NCBI RefSeq assembly: GCF_050948215.1
Contig: NC_135150.1
Coordinates: forward strand, 22,733,943-22,797,942
DNA from: Halictus rubicundus
Lineage: Eukaryota; Arthropoda; Insecta; Hymenoptera; Halictidae
Length of the DNA: 64,000 nt
Direction: 5' to 3'
Positions 29,420 through 40,463 of the stretch are shown piece by piece. The notes under the pieces are model-generated. The model searched no databases. It saw only the letters and a program-made list of their open reading frames with translations, and was not told where the DNA came from. Positions within the stretch are counted from its first letter, which is position 1; each line of letters starts with the position of its first letter. The position numbers and the translations under genes are program-made.

Positions 29420-29592
29420 TTTCATGACAATTTCCATAAAGTTATTAATAAAGATATATTTCGCATCTTAGTCGTACATAGATATCGAAAATCGTAGAAT
29501 CGTTCATTTGGACGAACATCTTTCGAAAGAGCGTTAATTAGCGAATACACGTGTTAAGTCGAGGAACGGAAAATGGCGGACGGAGGAGCGTG

Positions 29593-29781
29593 TTATTCGT
29601 GTTTAGCAGTTGGTTCGGGTTTAAAATTTCGCAGAACGGTCAATTTAAATTCGTTTCCGGCTTTGATGAGGCGTTCGTGAACTTCGTTGTGTCTCAAGTG
29701 CTGTATAGTCTCTCCGTTTATTTTGACAACCAGGTCGCCAGCACGCACACCAGCTCGATCGGCCAGACCTCCGATAGTCAG
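29593..29781 (-). CDS. PDZ gene, last coding exon
   Basis: Encodes the second two-thirds of the PDZ domain and the stop (62 codons plus TAA). The last residues after LTVLR are a short hydrophilic tail. No GT donor continues the frame at the usual ZASP boundary, so this exon is terminal. Confidence 0.85.
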   Translation of the reverse strand: MTIGGLADRAGVRAGDLVVKINGETIQHLRHNEVHERLIKAGNEFKLTVLRNFKPEPTAKHE

Positions 29782-32572
29782 CTTGTGAAAAAAAGAAATA
29801 CTCTTTAAATCATCGTATCAATTTATTTACACGCGAGAAGTCATTTGCCCCTCGGTTGCGCCATGATTTTTAATCATGGTTACCGCTGTTCAATACTTCA
29901 GTGCTGGGTAAAATAGTATTTGAAATATGGAATACAAATATTGTATAAATAAATTATGTTTCATTGGTTAATTTGCTTTCGTTTTAATGGAAATAATATG
30001 TGAGATATTTATTTGATTTAATAGGTACATGTAATATGTATTTTTCAGTACGAACTTCAAATAGTCATTTGAAATAAATATTGTTGCCATTATTCGCGTA
30101 TATTAATGAAATTTTTGTTTCTTATATTTTTACATGAATGAAATTCGCCCTATAAGGTAGCTAAATATATTCCTCGATATTAATAATTATACTCGTACAT
30201 CATAAGGTGATTTTAAAAGCAGGACATATTAATTGAAATCATTACATCCTGTATACTCCCTCGGACACATTATTTCAAATAGTTATTTTAGAAAAAATAT
30301 TACTTCAATTAACAATACCACGAAATATAAAAAATAGATACTTTTAAATATTCTTATACGTAAAACTGAGAAATAAAATAATTAGCATTCTTTTGATTGA
30401 TTCATTATTATTTTATTGGTGCTCTTACACTGCTGAAATAAACTATAATTTAACTACAAGTCGAGTATATTGCACTGTGATTTAACAATATGACGTAAGA
30501 AACATTTAGGCAAAATTACCGTTTTGATAGTCTCTTCTCAGAATCCCTCCCCGACGTTCGACACAAATACGCGAGTTGTAATCATCATAAATAAAAATAA
30601 AATCATTTATTTTCGTCACGATATATGTATATATAACTAACTCGTTCATTCATCAGACGATCTCAATCAAATTGAAGACAGAACAGATAGCAGTTAAAGA
30701 AGCGAAAGAGTTACAATTTAAATTACAAATATGTACAGAAAATTGACACAGTAAATAGACGCATAATGTAGTAACAGTATTAGTAAATAAAATATAAAAA
30801 ATCAGTGGAACGATAAAATTTGCAGTATACAACGAGCACAAATCTACAAGATGTATTTTTTACATTTTCATTGCAGATTCCGATAAAAAAGTTGCGAAAT
30901 TAATATTTGACTATTTTTTTCTCTCGGATTTCCTGTCGACCGCAATTTTCTTAAAATTTGTTTACACGCCACTTAGTAAACTAATTTAGAAAACTCATAT
31001 GGCCCACTTTTAAAAAAGTACAGATCATTTTAAACAGTGGAGCTTTGTGACCGACTGTACGTAGTTCTCTAACTGATAATAAATTAACCCTTAGACCAAC
31101 AAACTATAAAGGTGGGTCTTTCATGTCTGATGCAGTTTTTATCATTCATAAAGTACCTTCAAATATCCTAAACGGAGATTGTCGCAATGATTATGGCAAA
31201 TAATTTTTCGAAATATTTTGTAAATAGCGTGAAGCAAAATACGCGAATTTTAAAGAATTTTAAAAACCGTTCGAAATCGTCCGAGCACAAATGACCCGCC
31301 ATCACAGTTGAAGGGTTAATTTCGTAGGAGGACATTAATTAAATAATTAAAAGACAAAAGTTGAGCATGGCATTGAAAGAATCGCGAGTTGGAACCTTCA
31401 TCTGGCATTGAAGTGACATTCTGCCAAAAATAAACTAGCGTCCGGATGCTTTTCAAAGCGGCAGTTGAATACAAGCGACGAGTAACCCCGGCTTCCCTTG
31501 GTAACAGGTTAAATTCTCTATTCAGCGAGGGGATTAAAGGGCGGAGGAGGGCGAGGAGAGACAGGGAACGAGAGAGAGTGAGAGAGAGTGAGAGAGACGC
31601 TAAATGACTGGGAACGATCATCGTTGGGGAAGTTTGAAAAAAAACCACGACCGCGCGACATAGTCTCATCTGCGATTCGATTAATGACTTCCTTTTGTTC
31701 AGATCGATATCCAGCCGGACCCGACCGCAGGATTCAAGCCACACGGAAACGAGGTCACGCGATCCGATACGAGCGAAAACGGCGATAAAAAATCGCGAAA
31801 GAAGAAGATGCGAATATATTTCACGCGTCAATTACCGTTCCGTCGATACCGCCTCGAACCGATGGCCCGGGAAAACGTGTCCGGCGTTGCTAAACAATCG
31901 TCCCCTTAATTTTCCAAATCGGCGAACCGTCTGCCAATGCATCCTCCATATTACATCGTAAATCGATTAAGAGATTCTCCGTTTAATGCACTCCTCGGTT
32001 GGTAATAGCATTCGACGCTTTTCCGTACAAAACATAATTAATGTCCCATAAATTCGAGAACATTTGAAATTTTGCACGAATGCAGTTCATATGATGCTGA
32101 TAAAATTTCTGTTGCTAATAAAAAGTGGCGTGGCTATCAAAACACACTAGGACGGATCTTGACGTTACATATTTTTGCGAATATTTCGGAAATTATTCAC
32201 AGGGGATTCAGTGTTTGAACACTAACTTTCCGATTCTCGAGAAATTGTCGATATTTCAACTGGGATAATTTCGTTAAAAAATTAGAACTGAAGTTCACAA
32301 TTCAAATATCGACAATTTCCCGAGAATGGGAAATTTAGTGTACAAATACTTTTTGGATCCACTGTACAACAAAATTGAGCCGCTGAAATTGCAAATCGCC
32401 GATCTAATTATTTTCAATGCTCAATAAAGATCGTAAGTATTTGTTATTATCTGTTTATTTATTTATGCGTTACCCTGACAACAGTTAAGGGAAAGCTGAA
32501 GTCAACTCCTCCAGATAGGCGAAGACCCCAAGGTTGGTTGTCACTCCTTGAGAGTGGAATCACTATTTCCAT
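29593..32572 (-). CDS. Small single-PDZ-domain protein (ZASP/PDLIM-like PDZ), 95 aa
   Basis: Two coding exons on the minus strand, 32572-32474 and 29781-29593, join in phase 0 (AGG|GTAACG donor, TTTCACAAG acceptor). Residues 1-33 give MEIVIPLSRSDNQPWGLRLS, GGVDFSFPLTVVR. Residues 34-95 give LTIGGLADRAGVRAGDLVVK, INGETIQHLRHNEVHERLIK and AGNEFKLTVLR, then the tail NFKPEPTAKHE and a TAA stop. This is one whole PDZ domain: carboxylate loop PWGLRLSGG, the A-G-V-R-x-G-D-x-V-x-x-I-N-G core and helix RHNEVHERLI. PW-G-R-L-x-GG plus LRHNE is typical of the N-terminal PDZ of ZASP/ALP-Enigma proteins, which bind alpha-actinin at Z-discs. Here no LIM domain or ZM motif follows. The binding role is inferred. 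It may be a short isoform or an independent gene. Confidence 0.85.
29782..32473 (-). other. PDZ gene intron between the coding exons (2.7 kb)
   Basis: AT-rich. It contains a GC-richer, GA-bearing block at 31440-31950 whose open frames are unrecognised, and the inverted-repeat element at 32200-32367. Confidence 0.65.
32200..32367. repeat. Inverted-repeat element with CAGTGGATCC-type end
   Basis: The right end, read in reverse, is TACAGTGGATCCAAAAAGTA. The arms share CGAGAAATTGTCGATATTT and its inverse, plus ACACTAA before it. Related single ends occur at about 58840-58901 and 60935-60998. TA plus CAGTG suggests a Tc1/mariner type; the copy is non-coding. Confidence 0.6.
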
Positions 32573-32602
32573 GGCTGACATTACGTGTTTAGATAAAAAA
32601 TG
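32474..32602 (-). CDS. PDZ gene, first coding exon
   Basis: The exon runs from an acceptor TTGTTTACAG (last base 32603) to the donor after 32474. The ATG is at 32572-32570, preceded by 30 nt of leader ending GTCAGCC (C at -3, so not a strong context). It codes 33 residues. It is the only ATG in frame before the carboxylate loop. Confidence 0.85.
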
Positions 32603-32759
32603 CTGTAAACAAAAACGTAACAGTGTAAATTATAATTTCTATAATTTCTTCTACCTTTCAAGTATACATTATTATTTTATAAACGACATATATTAACGAC
32701 TTTCTATTTTTGAAAGATACAGACGGTTAGTATACTTCAAAATGTTAAGCAGTTATAGT

Positions 32760-32951
32760 TAGACTGCAGATCTTAATAAATTCATGGTATGTGCAAATTT
32801 CTGAAATACAAGAAATCGTGTGTATTAATAAAAACTAATAGTTTTATTTTATTTTCATTGCATGGAAACCTTATTCGGTGACCGGCATTTTTTTACTAAT
32901 CGCAATTCTCATAAAATGAAAATGAAAATTTGCATAAAGGTCTGCAGTCTA
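32760..32951. repeat. GACTGCGGAT-family MITE-like element
   Basis: Left end TTAGACTGCAGAT and right end GCATAAAGGTCTGCAGTCTA are inverted copies. About 192 bp, no ORF. Confidence 0.7.
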
Positions 32952-33402
32952 GTTATAGCTATTAAGACGCGAATAAATGGGAAATAAAATAATAATCATC
33001 GTCCTTAAAGGATTTAGTAGGGAATAAATGGAACCTGAGAGAAGCAGGTCAATAATTGGTCATCCGAAGATACTCTGTACTCAACACTCTATATTTTGAT
33101 CGATTATTAAATGGATTATTATTAACAGATTTTCTTTCTAATGAAATGAGTGATTTCTAGGTCAAAATAAAAGATATTTTCTCAAGCTAGAGAAAAACTA
33201 ACTTTCCTTAATATGTATTCTCTTATCAAATACATTTCATCGAAATTAAAAAGCATTATTAATTTAGAAATTACATAAATTACCAGATGAGTTAACTATA
33301 CAACTGCAGAATGGTCTCAATACAATAAATTAACAAATAATTATGTAAATTAGAGCCTACTATAAAAATTATGTGAATATTCAATCAAGTATTAGTCGCG
33401 AA

Positions 33403-33605
33403 TAGACTGCGGATTTTTATACAGAATAAAAATGTTCTATCTTAATTATAACATGTGGGAGTTCGATAAAAGGGTGTTTTCTATTTTAATAATCTTATTA
33501 AACTGGAAATAATGTAGCAGCATCTTTAGAGTCGTGTAATTTATTTTTATTGTTTGATGTTCCACCTACTTATTCTTTTTATAAACGCATCAAATCCGCA
33601 ATCTA
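33403..33605. repeat. GACTGCGGAT-family MITE-like element
   Basis: Left end TAGACTGCGGATTTTTATAC and right end GCATCAAATCCGCAATCTA. About 203 bp. It is one of the best preserved copies. Confidence 0.75.
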
Positions 33606-34374
33606 CTCGTAATTACTATTAAAATGATAAAAGAATAGTGTTTACTGACGTGGTTTTATGAAATGTAAGCAGTTCATGTCAAAAACTTACAAATATTTGT
33701 TCACATAAAAATAATTCACTTTTATTCATAGCTTTTACTGTTTCTGATAGATCACTTTACAGCAGTGCTAAAATTTTGCTTTTATTAGCAAAATAGCAGT
33801 TTCCGACGTGAAATGCAGAAACGTATTAATGCCAGCGCGAATGAAAAGTTTCAGCGATACGAGAGTTGGGGATGAAGCACAAATCTCGGATTTAGTCGAA
33901 AAGACATCTCCCAACTTCGCTCGATGTCTACGGGAATAGACCTTATAGAAAAGTTTCGCAGCTTTTTTAAGAGATATACGATGAAGAAAGAAGGCCGCCC
34001 GAAATGCTGTGACGAATTAAATAAGTGGGAAGTTCTGTTCCATGTTTCGGATGATTTTGTTAAAACTGCGAATCGACTTTACATTTAACGGAATGGGGAC
34101 ACTAAATTTCACAACAGATATAAATCTAGAACGCCTACCAGTAATAGAACACTTAAAAACTTAAATATTTATGAAGTACAGAATAATTGTGGAAAATGGA
34201 TCGTTCGGAGAGTATTCGAAAATATTCTTTATGACACGTTTGACCTTTAATTGATTAACATCGTGAAATTTTTTAACAAAAAAAGCAATTAAAAAAATTT
34301 TTTGTTAATCTAGATTTTTCTAAATAGTTTCGCCCAAACTGTTTCTTGTTCTGCCTTTTTCAAAATTCCTTGTT

Positions 34375-34566
34375 TCACATAACAGCGAACAAATTGTAAC
34401 ACTTTCTCACAATATCAAAAAGCTTGTACAAAAATGCAAATGCGTTTTGAAAAAAAAGGATAATTGTACCACCGATAAAAATAAAAATGAAATACTTTGT
34501 GCTGAAGGTTTCATACTTTTCGTGCGAGATGAGACTTTGATTTGACGTTTCTTCGGTCGATTCCAT
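34375..34566 (-). CDS. Possible small single-span membrane protein (63 aa), unconfirmed
   Basis: An ATG-initiated frame (A at -3, AAAATGG context) encodes a hydrophilic acidic N-terminus, MESTEETSNQSLISHEKYET, then a hydrophobic segment IFIFIGGTIILFFQNAFAFL and a short tail with Lys/Arg, ending LFAVM. It lies in the first intron of the PDZ gene, about 100 nt past the donor, so a transcript that ignores the donor would include it. I recognise no family. AT-rich DNA readily yields Phe/Ile-rich frames, so chance is a strong alternative. Confidence 0.2.
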   Translation of the reverse strand: MESTEETSNQSLISHEKYETFSTKYFIFIFIGGTIILFFQNAFAFLYKLFDIVRKCYNLFAVM

Positions 34567-34667
34567 TTTTGCAAAAAAAAAAGAAAAAACTAGAAAATTC
34601 TTTTTAGACAGACACAACCAGGTTTTCAAGGAAGGACACGAACAGGACAAGAATTCCGCGCACTCAC

Positions 34668-34860
34668 CCTGAATGGCTCGGCAATCCGAAGAATCCGTCG
34701 AGTTTCGCGGAGGTGAACTCTGAAGGAGCTCGATCAGGTAGTCAGCGAAAGGTTGTCCGCGTTGATCTGTTGTCCGCGTTGTCTCTAAAGCAAACGATGG
34801 CCAATGTCCGAACGGTGATCATGACTTAATGCACTGTATCGCTTGTTGTCGCTATTCTAG
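34668..34860 (-). other. Probable 5' untranslated exon of the PDZ gene
   Basis: On the minus strand CATTCAGG is followed by GTGAGTG, a strong donor, at 34667-34662. The preceding sequence is GC-richer and contains a duplicated TTGTCCGCGTTG. A short upstream ORF (MITVRTLAIV...) ends within it. The right boundary is a guess; the exon would splice to 32602. Confidence 0.4.
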
Positions 34861-34869
34861 AGCAAAGGC

Positions 34870-36429
34870 TGCACAGGTACAATGCCGTGGCCGGTTACGA
34901 ATTTTCAACTATAGACACGCTTTACCCTAAATACTATTTCAGATGCAACATGCGGCACAAGGCTGCGATTGACGCGTGCCTGGGACGACTTGAACTTCCT
35001 AATCATTGATGTTGCTCTCTGCATTCGCATATTGTCTTCCAAATATAGCTGTCGTGGCTGCCAATGCTGAAGATCGCAGCGGGAAACGAAAAATAATTGA
35101 AAAATCGCAGGACGCGTGTATGGGAATGAGATCAGCTGCAATCTGTCATCAATTGACCGCGTATTTTATGCATTTACGGCACAAACTATGTTAATACGCT
35201 ATTCTCAATCTATTCAAATTATTAAAGAAGGACGGAACTTTCGATTTGGATTTTACCTCTCGCGAAAAATTTTATTTTGCAGAAAGATCCGCGGAAAAAT
35301 AAAATTGTTTACCTCGGTTGCAGCAAACAGAAGCTACGTGAGCCGTTCACGGGCCAAATCGATTAACTAATTTGTTGACATTTTAAAATAAATTCCCTTA
35401 GTGATTAGGTTTAGTATTATCGAATGATAACAATTTATAGAACTTTGAAAAATGAATGTGTGCCTTTTATCTGATCAATTCTCTCAATTTACAAATAAAT
35501 ACACTGAAACATACAACGAACGATTTCCCCAAGATAAACAATGGCAGAAAGTTAATGTGCATTTGATGGACCATCAGTGAAAAATAATAATAACTGAAAA
35601 ATAATATTTTTCATTACATAAATCAACACAAAACTGTCAATATTGAATGCTATAATACAAAATCAAAAATAAAATGTTAACTGTGAAGTATAGTGAAGGA
35701 TACACAACTTTGATTGATCTGGAAAACTGCAAAGATTATGCAATAAAATTATGCAATAAATGAGTACGTGCAACAATGCAATGAAAAGTATATCCATGAA
35801 AGTGAAAGAAGAATTTCGCCAAGTTCCATTTTCTAACTTTATACCTTCCTCCAACAGTAAGTGTGTTCTTGGAAAACGTGCTAAAGGAGTCAGTAGAATA
35901 TCCCGCATTATAGTCAGACAGATCTAATAAGTTTGACCGATAGAAGTCACTTGCAGGCTCGAGTGTAGAGTCGCATGACGCGATTGTCTTGCCTGTAGAA
36001 CAGTACCATACACAATGTAGAATAATTAAAGTGAAATTGTTAATAAGGAAAACCTTTTTTCATCATAGTTACTTAATTTATACGTTCATTGCTGCAGTAC
36101 TTATAAGAGTCTGTACTTATTATAACAGCTGTTTCATAAACAGTACTTGCTCGTAAAAAAATCATAAAACTTTGCAACGTTTTATAAGTTTTTTCATTAA
36201 CTCATTAAAGCCTGCAAAATGTTCATATGGGTTATTATTGAATGGGTTTTTATGTCTGTGAAATTAATAAATTCTTTTCCTCCAGAAATACGATGAGTAT
36301 AACCGTAATACCTTTCTTATATTGCGAATTTTATAATCCATGATGTGCATACTAATAAGGTTTTTAAATATGTTTAACGAGATTGTCGTTACTTATTTTA
36401 TACTGCTAACATTAAGTTCCTTCATTAAT
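34870..36429. other. Non-coding sequence, no gene seen
   Basis: A GC-moderate patch at 34930-35130 has minus-strand frames without recognisable domains. A diverged GACTGCGGAT-family copy spans about 35155-35293. A fragment at 35889-35955 resembles the duplicated unit at 39405-39680. Confidence 0.5.
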
Positions 36430-36623
36430 TTACTAAACTATGGATTTTATGAATTTCTGACAAAATGTATAAGTGAAATATAAAACAGTCAAAATATTAG
36501 GAGAATTTAAAATATTGTTATCAATGTGCTAACTTATTAAGAGACGAAATAAATGTTTATTTAACTCCTGAGTCTTGCAATTGACACGGAACATTTTTAT
36601 TTTGCATAAAGATCCTCAATTCA
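36430..36623. repeat. GACTGCGGAT-family element (diverged)
   Basis: Left part ACTATGGATTTTATGAATTT and right part TTGCATAAAGATCCTCAATT. The interior CTTGCAATTGACAC matches the copies at 60600 and 62700. Confidence 0.5.
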
Positions 36624-36838
36624 TTAACTACACATTAGTTAGTGTAAGAAAACATTTATCAATTTTCATTTACTTCTTTCGGTTTATAAAAATGGAAATT
36701 TTTATAAAAATCAGCTGTGCGTAGGTAACTAAATTATTAGAGCCACCATACGAAAACCACATTTTTTCACTATCTATCTAATGAATAATCTTGCCAGTAC
36801 TGTTGCGAAATGTGCTTTTGTAATTTGCAACTATCATT

Positions 36839-36977
36839 GGTTAAACTTCACCTAGGCAGCCCAGAAATTTTTAACTTTTTACTACATAATCCTCTACATC
36901 TTGACGAGAAAATGTTAAAATATAGAAAATATAGAAAAAAGTTAAAAATTTCTGGGTTGCCTAGGTAAAGTTAAGCC
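36839..36977. repeat. Foldback family, short palindromic copy
   Basis: The arms GGTTAAACTTCACCTAGGCA and its inverse TGCCTAGGTAAAGTTAAGCC enclose a shortened centre. AGAAATTTTTAACTTTTT is present in both arms. Confidence 0.8.
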
Positions 36978-37743
36978 CAACGTCAATTTGTACAAGTTGT
37001 TCTAACATTTAATGTTACCGAAATATCAAACGGATAGAAGCATTAAATATTTATTGCTACAACACCGACTGTTTTCGCATTTCAGTGATTGTAAGCTTAT
37101 TCATTGTCTTTAGGGTAGGTTTGTGTTTTCAATTTTAGTTTCCTTGTGAAACGAAGCGAGTGCTAATATAAATATCACCTAGAAATGAATTCGTCAGAGA
37201 AAATCAGGGAAAGTTGTGCTGGAATTAGAGCGCCATTCGTTTCTTAGTAGCTTTACAAGCACCCTCTGGCTTTGTCTCTCATCTTTGCAAGGAACTGTAA
37301 AAGCGGCGAATACTAAGCCCTCTTAAGAATAAACAGTGCTTGAGAAAGTACACCGCATCTGCCTATCTGAGAGTGAAACGTTTAGACAGAGGGCGCTCGG
37401 AAAAACAGTATTACGCTTCGTGAAAATGTATGTACCCATTATTCCCATTAGTATTTCAATCATTCGAAAACTCATATTAAATCACGTTTATTAAGAAAAC
37501 TACTTTCACGTTTAAGAAGTTGTTACAGACTTCAAAAACCAGTACTATACTTCGCGCAAACTATAATCGCATGTGTAGTGCGATTTGTACTAGACTGGTG
37601 ATCATGTAAAAAAATAGTGTTACTATAGTGTTACTACATACAATTTTTGTTGGTGTGGCGTGGTGGTAGCGTGTCAAGTTTTCACGCGGATAACCAGTAT
37701 TCAGTATATAGGGCGGCGCCCTTACCTGTCAAAAATGCATAAA
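36978..37743. other. Non-coding sequence, no gene seen
   Basis: AT-rich. At 37653-37700, GGCGTGGTGGTAGCGTGTC looks like the A-box region of a tRNA-derived SINE, but no B box follows at the right distance, so I do not annotate it. Confidence 0.45.
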
Positions 37744-37888
37744 ATCGCTTAACTCTAAACACGCATAACTTTTGAACCAGTGAACACCTAACATTAAAAT
37801 TTTGATTTTCCGCATTTTCTCGCTAAATTTTGCAGGATTACATAAAGAAAAGTTAAAAATTTCTGGTTTCCTGAAGTAAAGTTTAACC
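37744..37888 (-). repeat. Foldback family, single arm (reverse)
   Basis: Starts CGCTTAACTCTAAACACGCA and ends GAAGTAAAGTTTAACC, matching the right half of 15906-16221. Confidence 0.7.
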
Positions 37889-38260
37889 GAAATATGTGTT
37901 CTATTAATCAATAAAAGAGATTTACTACAGGCTCTAATCATTTTTCTCAAAATATTAAATATTCTTGAGAAACATGTTCTATTAATTAAGAAAAGTGATT
38001 CGTTGGAGGTAGTTCTCCTAAAATATTTCATTCCAACGACATTAATTTTGTAAAAAATATTTTTTTCGGAATATTTAATGTTTCTGGAAGAATATGTTGT
38101 ATTAATAAACAAATTTTGTTTGAGATAGTTCTAAAATATTTTTGTCGTAATATTAAACGTTCCTAAAAAATATGTTGCATTAATCGATAAACGAGATTTA
38201 TTTGAGGTCATTCTCCTAAAATATGTTGCTCCAGTGGCATTGTATTGATCGAGTAAAAAA
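37889..38260. repeat. Array of diverged direct repeats (TTAAT...ATATTTT type)
   Basis: Units of roughly 60-90 bp recur with AATATGTTSTATTAATMAA and TTCTCCTAAAATAT (near 37890, 37970, 38090, 38165). Spacing is irregular. The open frames across it (SLLLINRTH-like) are products of the repetition. Confidence 0.5.
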
Positions 38261-38666
38261 TATTTGTTTCGAAACATTAAACCTCCGGTCCACAGTCCTC
38301 CAGATTTTGAGCTCGATTCTATCCAAACAGCGTTCATCCGGGTCATAACCTCCCCTCGTAGGAAGTATTCTCATCCCTTTTCCCTTAATCGGGCATAACG
38401 GATACGCGTAACAAGATTGAAGGCCACACAATTTATCGTGCCCGCCCTCCGTTTTCACCCCTAACAGAGTAGAACTGATCGATAAATACAATTCCTATGA
38501 GCTATTGCAAGTGGAACTATCGATTTCCACAAGTATGAGCACGCGTTCCGCGGATTCCTGCGAGCTTCTTGTCGGTGACTATGTTTTATAAAAAATTTAC
38601 GTAGAATGATCGAATTATGTCGGCTACATACTGTAATTCTAAAATATTTTATTGTTTCAAACATTC

Positions 38667-38826
38667 TTGGATTTTATGTATTTATGACATGAATGAATAT
38701 GTGAAATTACAAAACTGTAAAGATAATCGAGGAATTTACGAACGTTGCCACATTATATTCGACTAATTAAAATTAAGTAAAGGAAAAATACACCTTCATT
38801 TAACTTTACATAGACCTGCAATCTAG
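38667..38826. repeat. GACTGCGGAT-family element (diverged)
   Basis: Left TTGGATTTTATGTATTTATG and right end ACATAGACCTGCAATCTA, inverted to each other. Confidence 0.5.
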
Positions 38827-39404
38827 TTGTAGTTTATTACTTTGAAATTATGGTTTGTTCTATGTATTATCGGTTTGTTATATGAGTTTAATCATATGGA
38901 ATTTCAAGCATTCATTTATATTTTGTTTTGATAAAAAGTTTCATGGGTCATCGAAGTAGTGATGAAATTAGATCACAGAACAGCTATTTTAATATTTTGA
39001 GTAATTTATTTTTCGTGATTGGAGTCGTAAATATTTTATTGGTAGGTTATTGTTAAACGGCGTATGTTTCATGCACGTTTAAATCTACTTTAAAGAGAAA
39101 AGGGATATACTCGTTTGTGGTTTTCGGTATTAAAACCTGTTCCCCTTTTTTCATAAAAAATACAACGTTCGAAATAGAAGTTGATGTTAAAGTTGCAAAA
39201 GAAATTAATCAAATATACAGTTTTGTAATGTGATCACTGTTTTTGAAGGTAAGTGTGTGAATAAGAATAACATACTTTATGCATGATTGCTAACATAAAA
39301 TGCCACTAGCCAGCTACCATAAATGTAAAGATTATTGATTCAGTAAGTTTCATAAAAGCGAAACAAAATTTATTTAATATTCCATATGAAGATAATGTTA
39401 GCGC

Positions 39405-39680
39405 TGTAGGAAGTTAGTAGAACATTCCGCGCTTAGTCAGACAAAGTTTAGAAATTCAATTGGTCAATGTAATTTCTTGTAGACGTGATATCCAGTTGAC
39501 GATCATATTTAATGTGAAAGTAATATTTAGACTACACATGTAGAATGTTTGAGATGTAGTAAGTTAGTAGAATATTCTGCGCTATGGTCAGACACCTTTT
39601 AGAAACTCAACTGGTCAATGTAATTTCTTGTAGACGTGATATCCAGTTGGTGATCATGTTTAACATAAAAATAATAACCG
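39405..39680 (+). repeat. Tandem duplication of a ~150-bp unit
   Basis: Unit 1 at 39405 and unit 2 at 39555 both carry AAGTTAGTAGAAYATTC, TCAACTGGTCAATGTAATTT and CTTGTAGACGTGATATCCAG. A diverged third copy lies near 35889. Confidence 0.75.
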
Positions 39681-40180
39681 TGTTATAACTGTTAGTAAAA
39701 AAATAGTTAAGGAAGTAAAACGTTATATATAGTCCGCGCGGGCATTATGAATCATGTATGTTGCGTTTTGGTGTATTAGTGCATAGACAAGATTCAAAGC
39801 AAATAAATAAAAGTCTATTATTCTCAATATTCTTATTAAGTGTAATTTTCACCACTTTTAATCGTCTGTAACTCATAGACCAATTTCGAAGAAATTATGA
39901 GCATATATATAACTTGTACTGTGAAGAATAAACTATAGTGTAAATAATAGTATAACAATAGCTGTGAAAAGCAACTTCTAGTATTTTTTTGTTTTTGCAA
40001 TTCAGACTAAACGCAACTTTTCTTAGCTTGGTCCATCCGTAAAAATGTTATTCTGATTTCAAGTGTGTGCGATCAATTATGAGACTGACTTGTATGTCTC
40101 CCACGAAATCGTCGCAAGCACCTGCCTGGCGATGGTAAACACATGCTGGCTGCGTATGCTACTTTTTCCACGGAAGACAG
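39681..40180. other. Non-coding sequence, no gene seen
   Basis: AT-rich to about 40080, then rising GC content into the island downstream. Confidence 0.4.
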
Positions 40181-40407
40181 TCCCGCTCCTTAATTGATCC
40201 CGTACAGAGTTAATTGATTTAGAAGTGGGGCTCGACGCGAAGGCGTTGGTTACGGGATCAAGAGCAGGCGGGGTAGGAAGTGCACCGATATCAGCAGGGG
40301 TAAGGCCGTGTGGCGAGAGCCATAATAGTCCCGTTCCCAGTTCCGTTTCGGCGGACGGGTCCATGAGGACGGGTCCAGGAGAGCGAACAGTGAGATCGAA
40401 CAGAGAC

Positions 40408-40463
<56 letters not shown>

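Larger units (their letters stand above)
32603..34667 (-). other. PDZ gene first intron (2.1 kb)
   Basis: Contains two GACTGCGGAT-family elements at 32760-32951 and 33403-33605, and a small open frame for a possible single-span membrane protein at 34375-34566. Extent depends on the upstream exon call. Confidence 0.5.

Noticed and set aside
31316..31831. 171-codon minus-strand ORF within the PDZ gene intron
   Set aside because: It includes Ser-Leu repeats from a GA-rich stretch and resembles nothing known. Plus-strand frames overlap it equally well.
37653..37700. tRNA or SINE A-box look-alike (GGCGTGGTGGTAGCG)
   Set aside because: No B box at the proper distance and no cloverleaf could be drawn.
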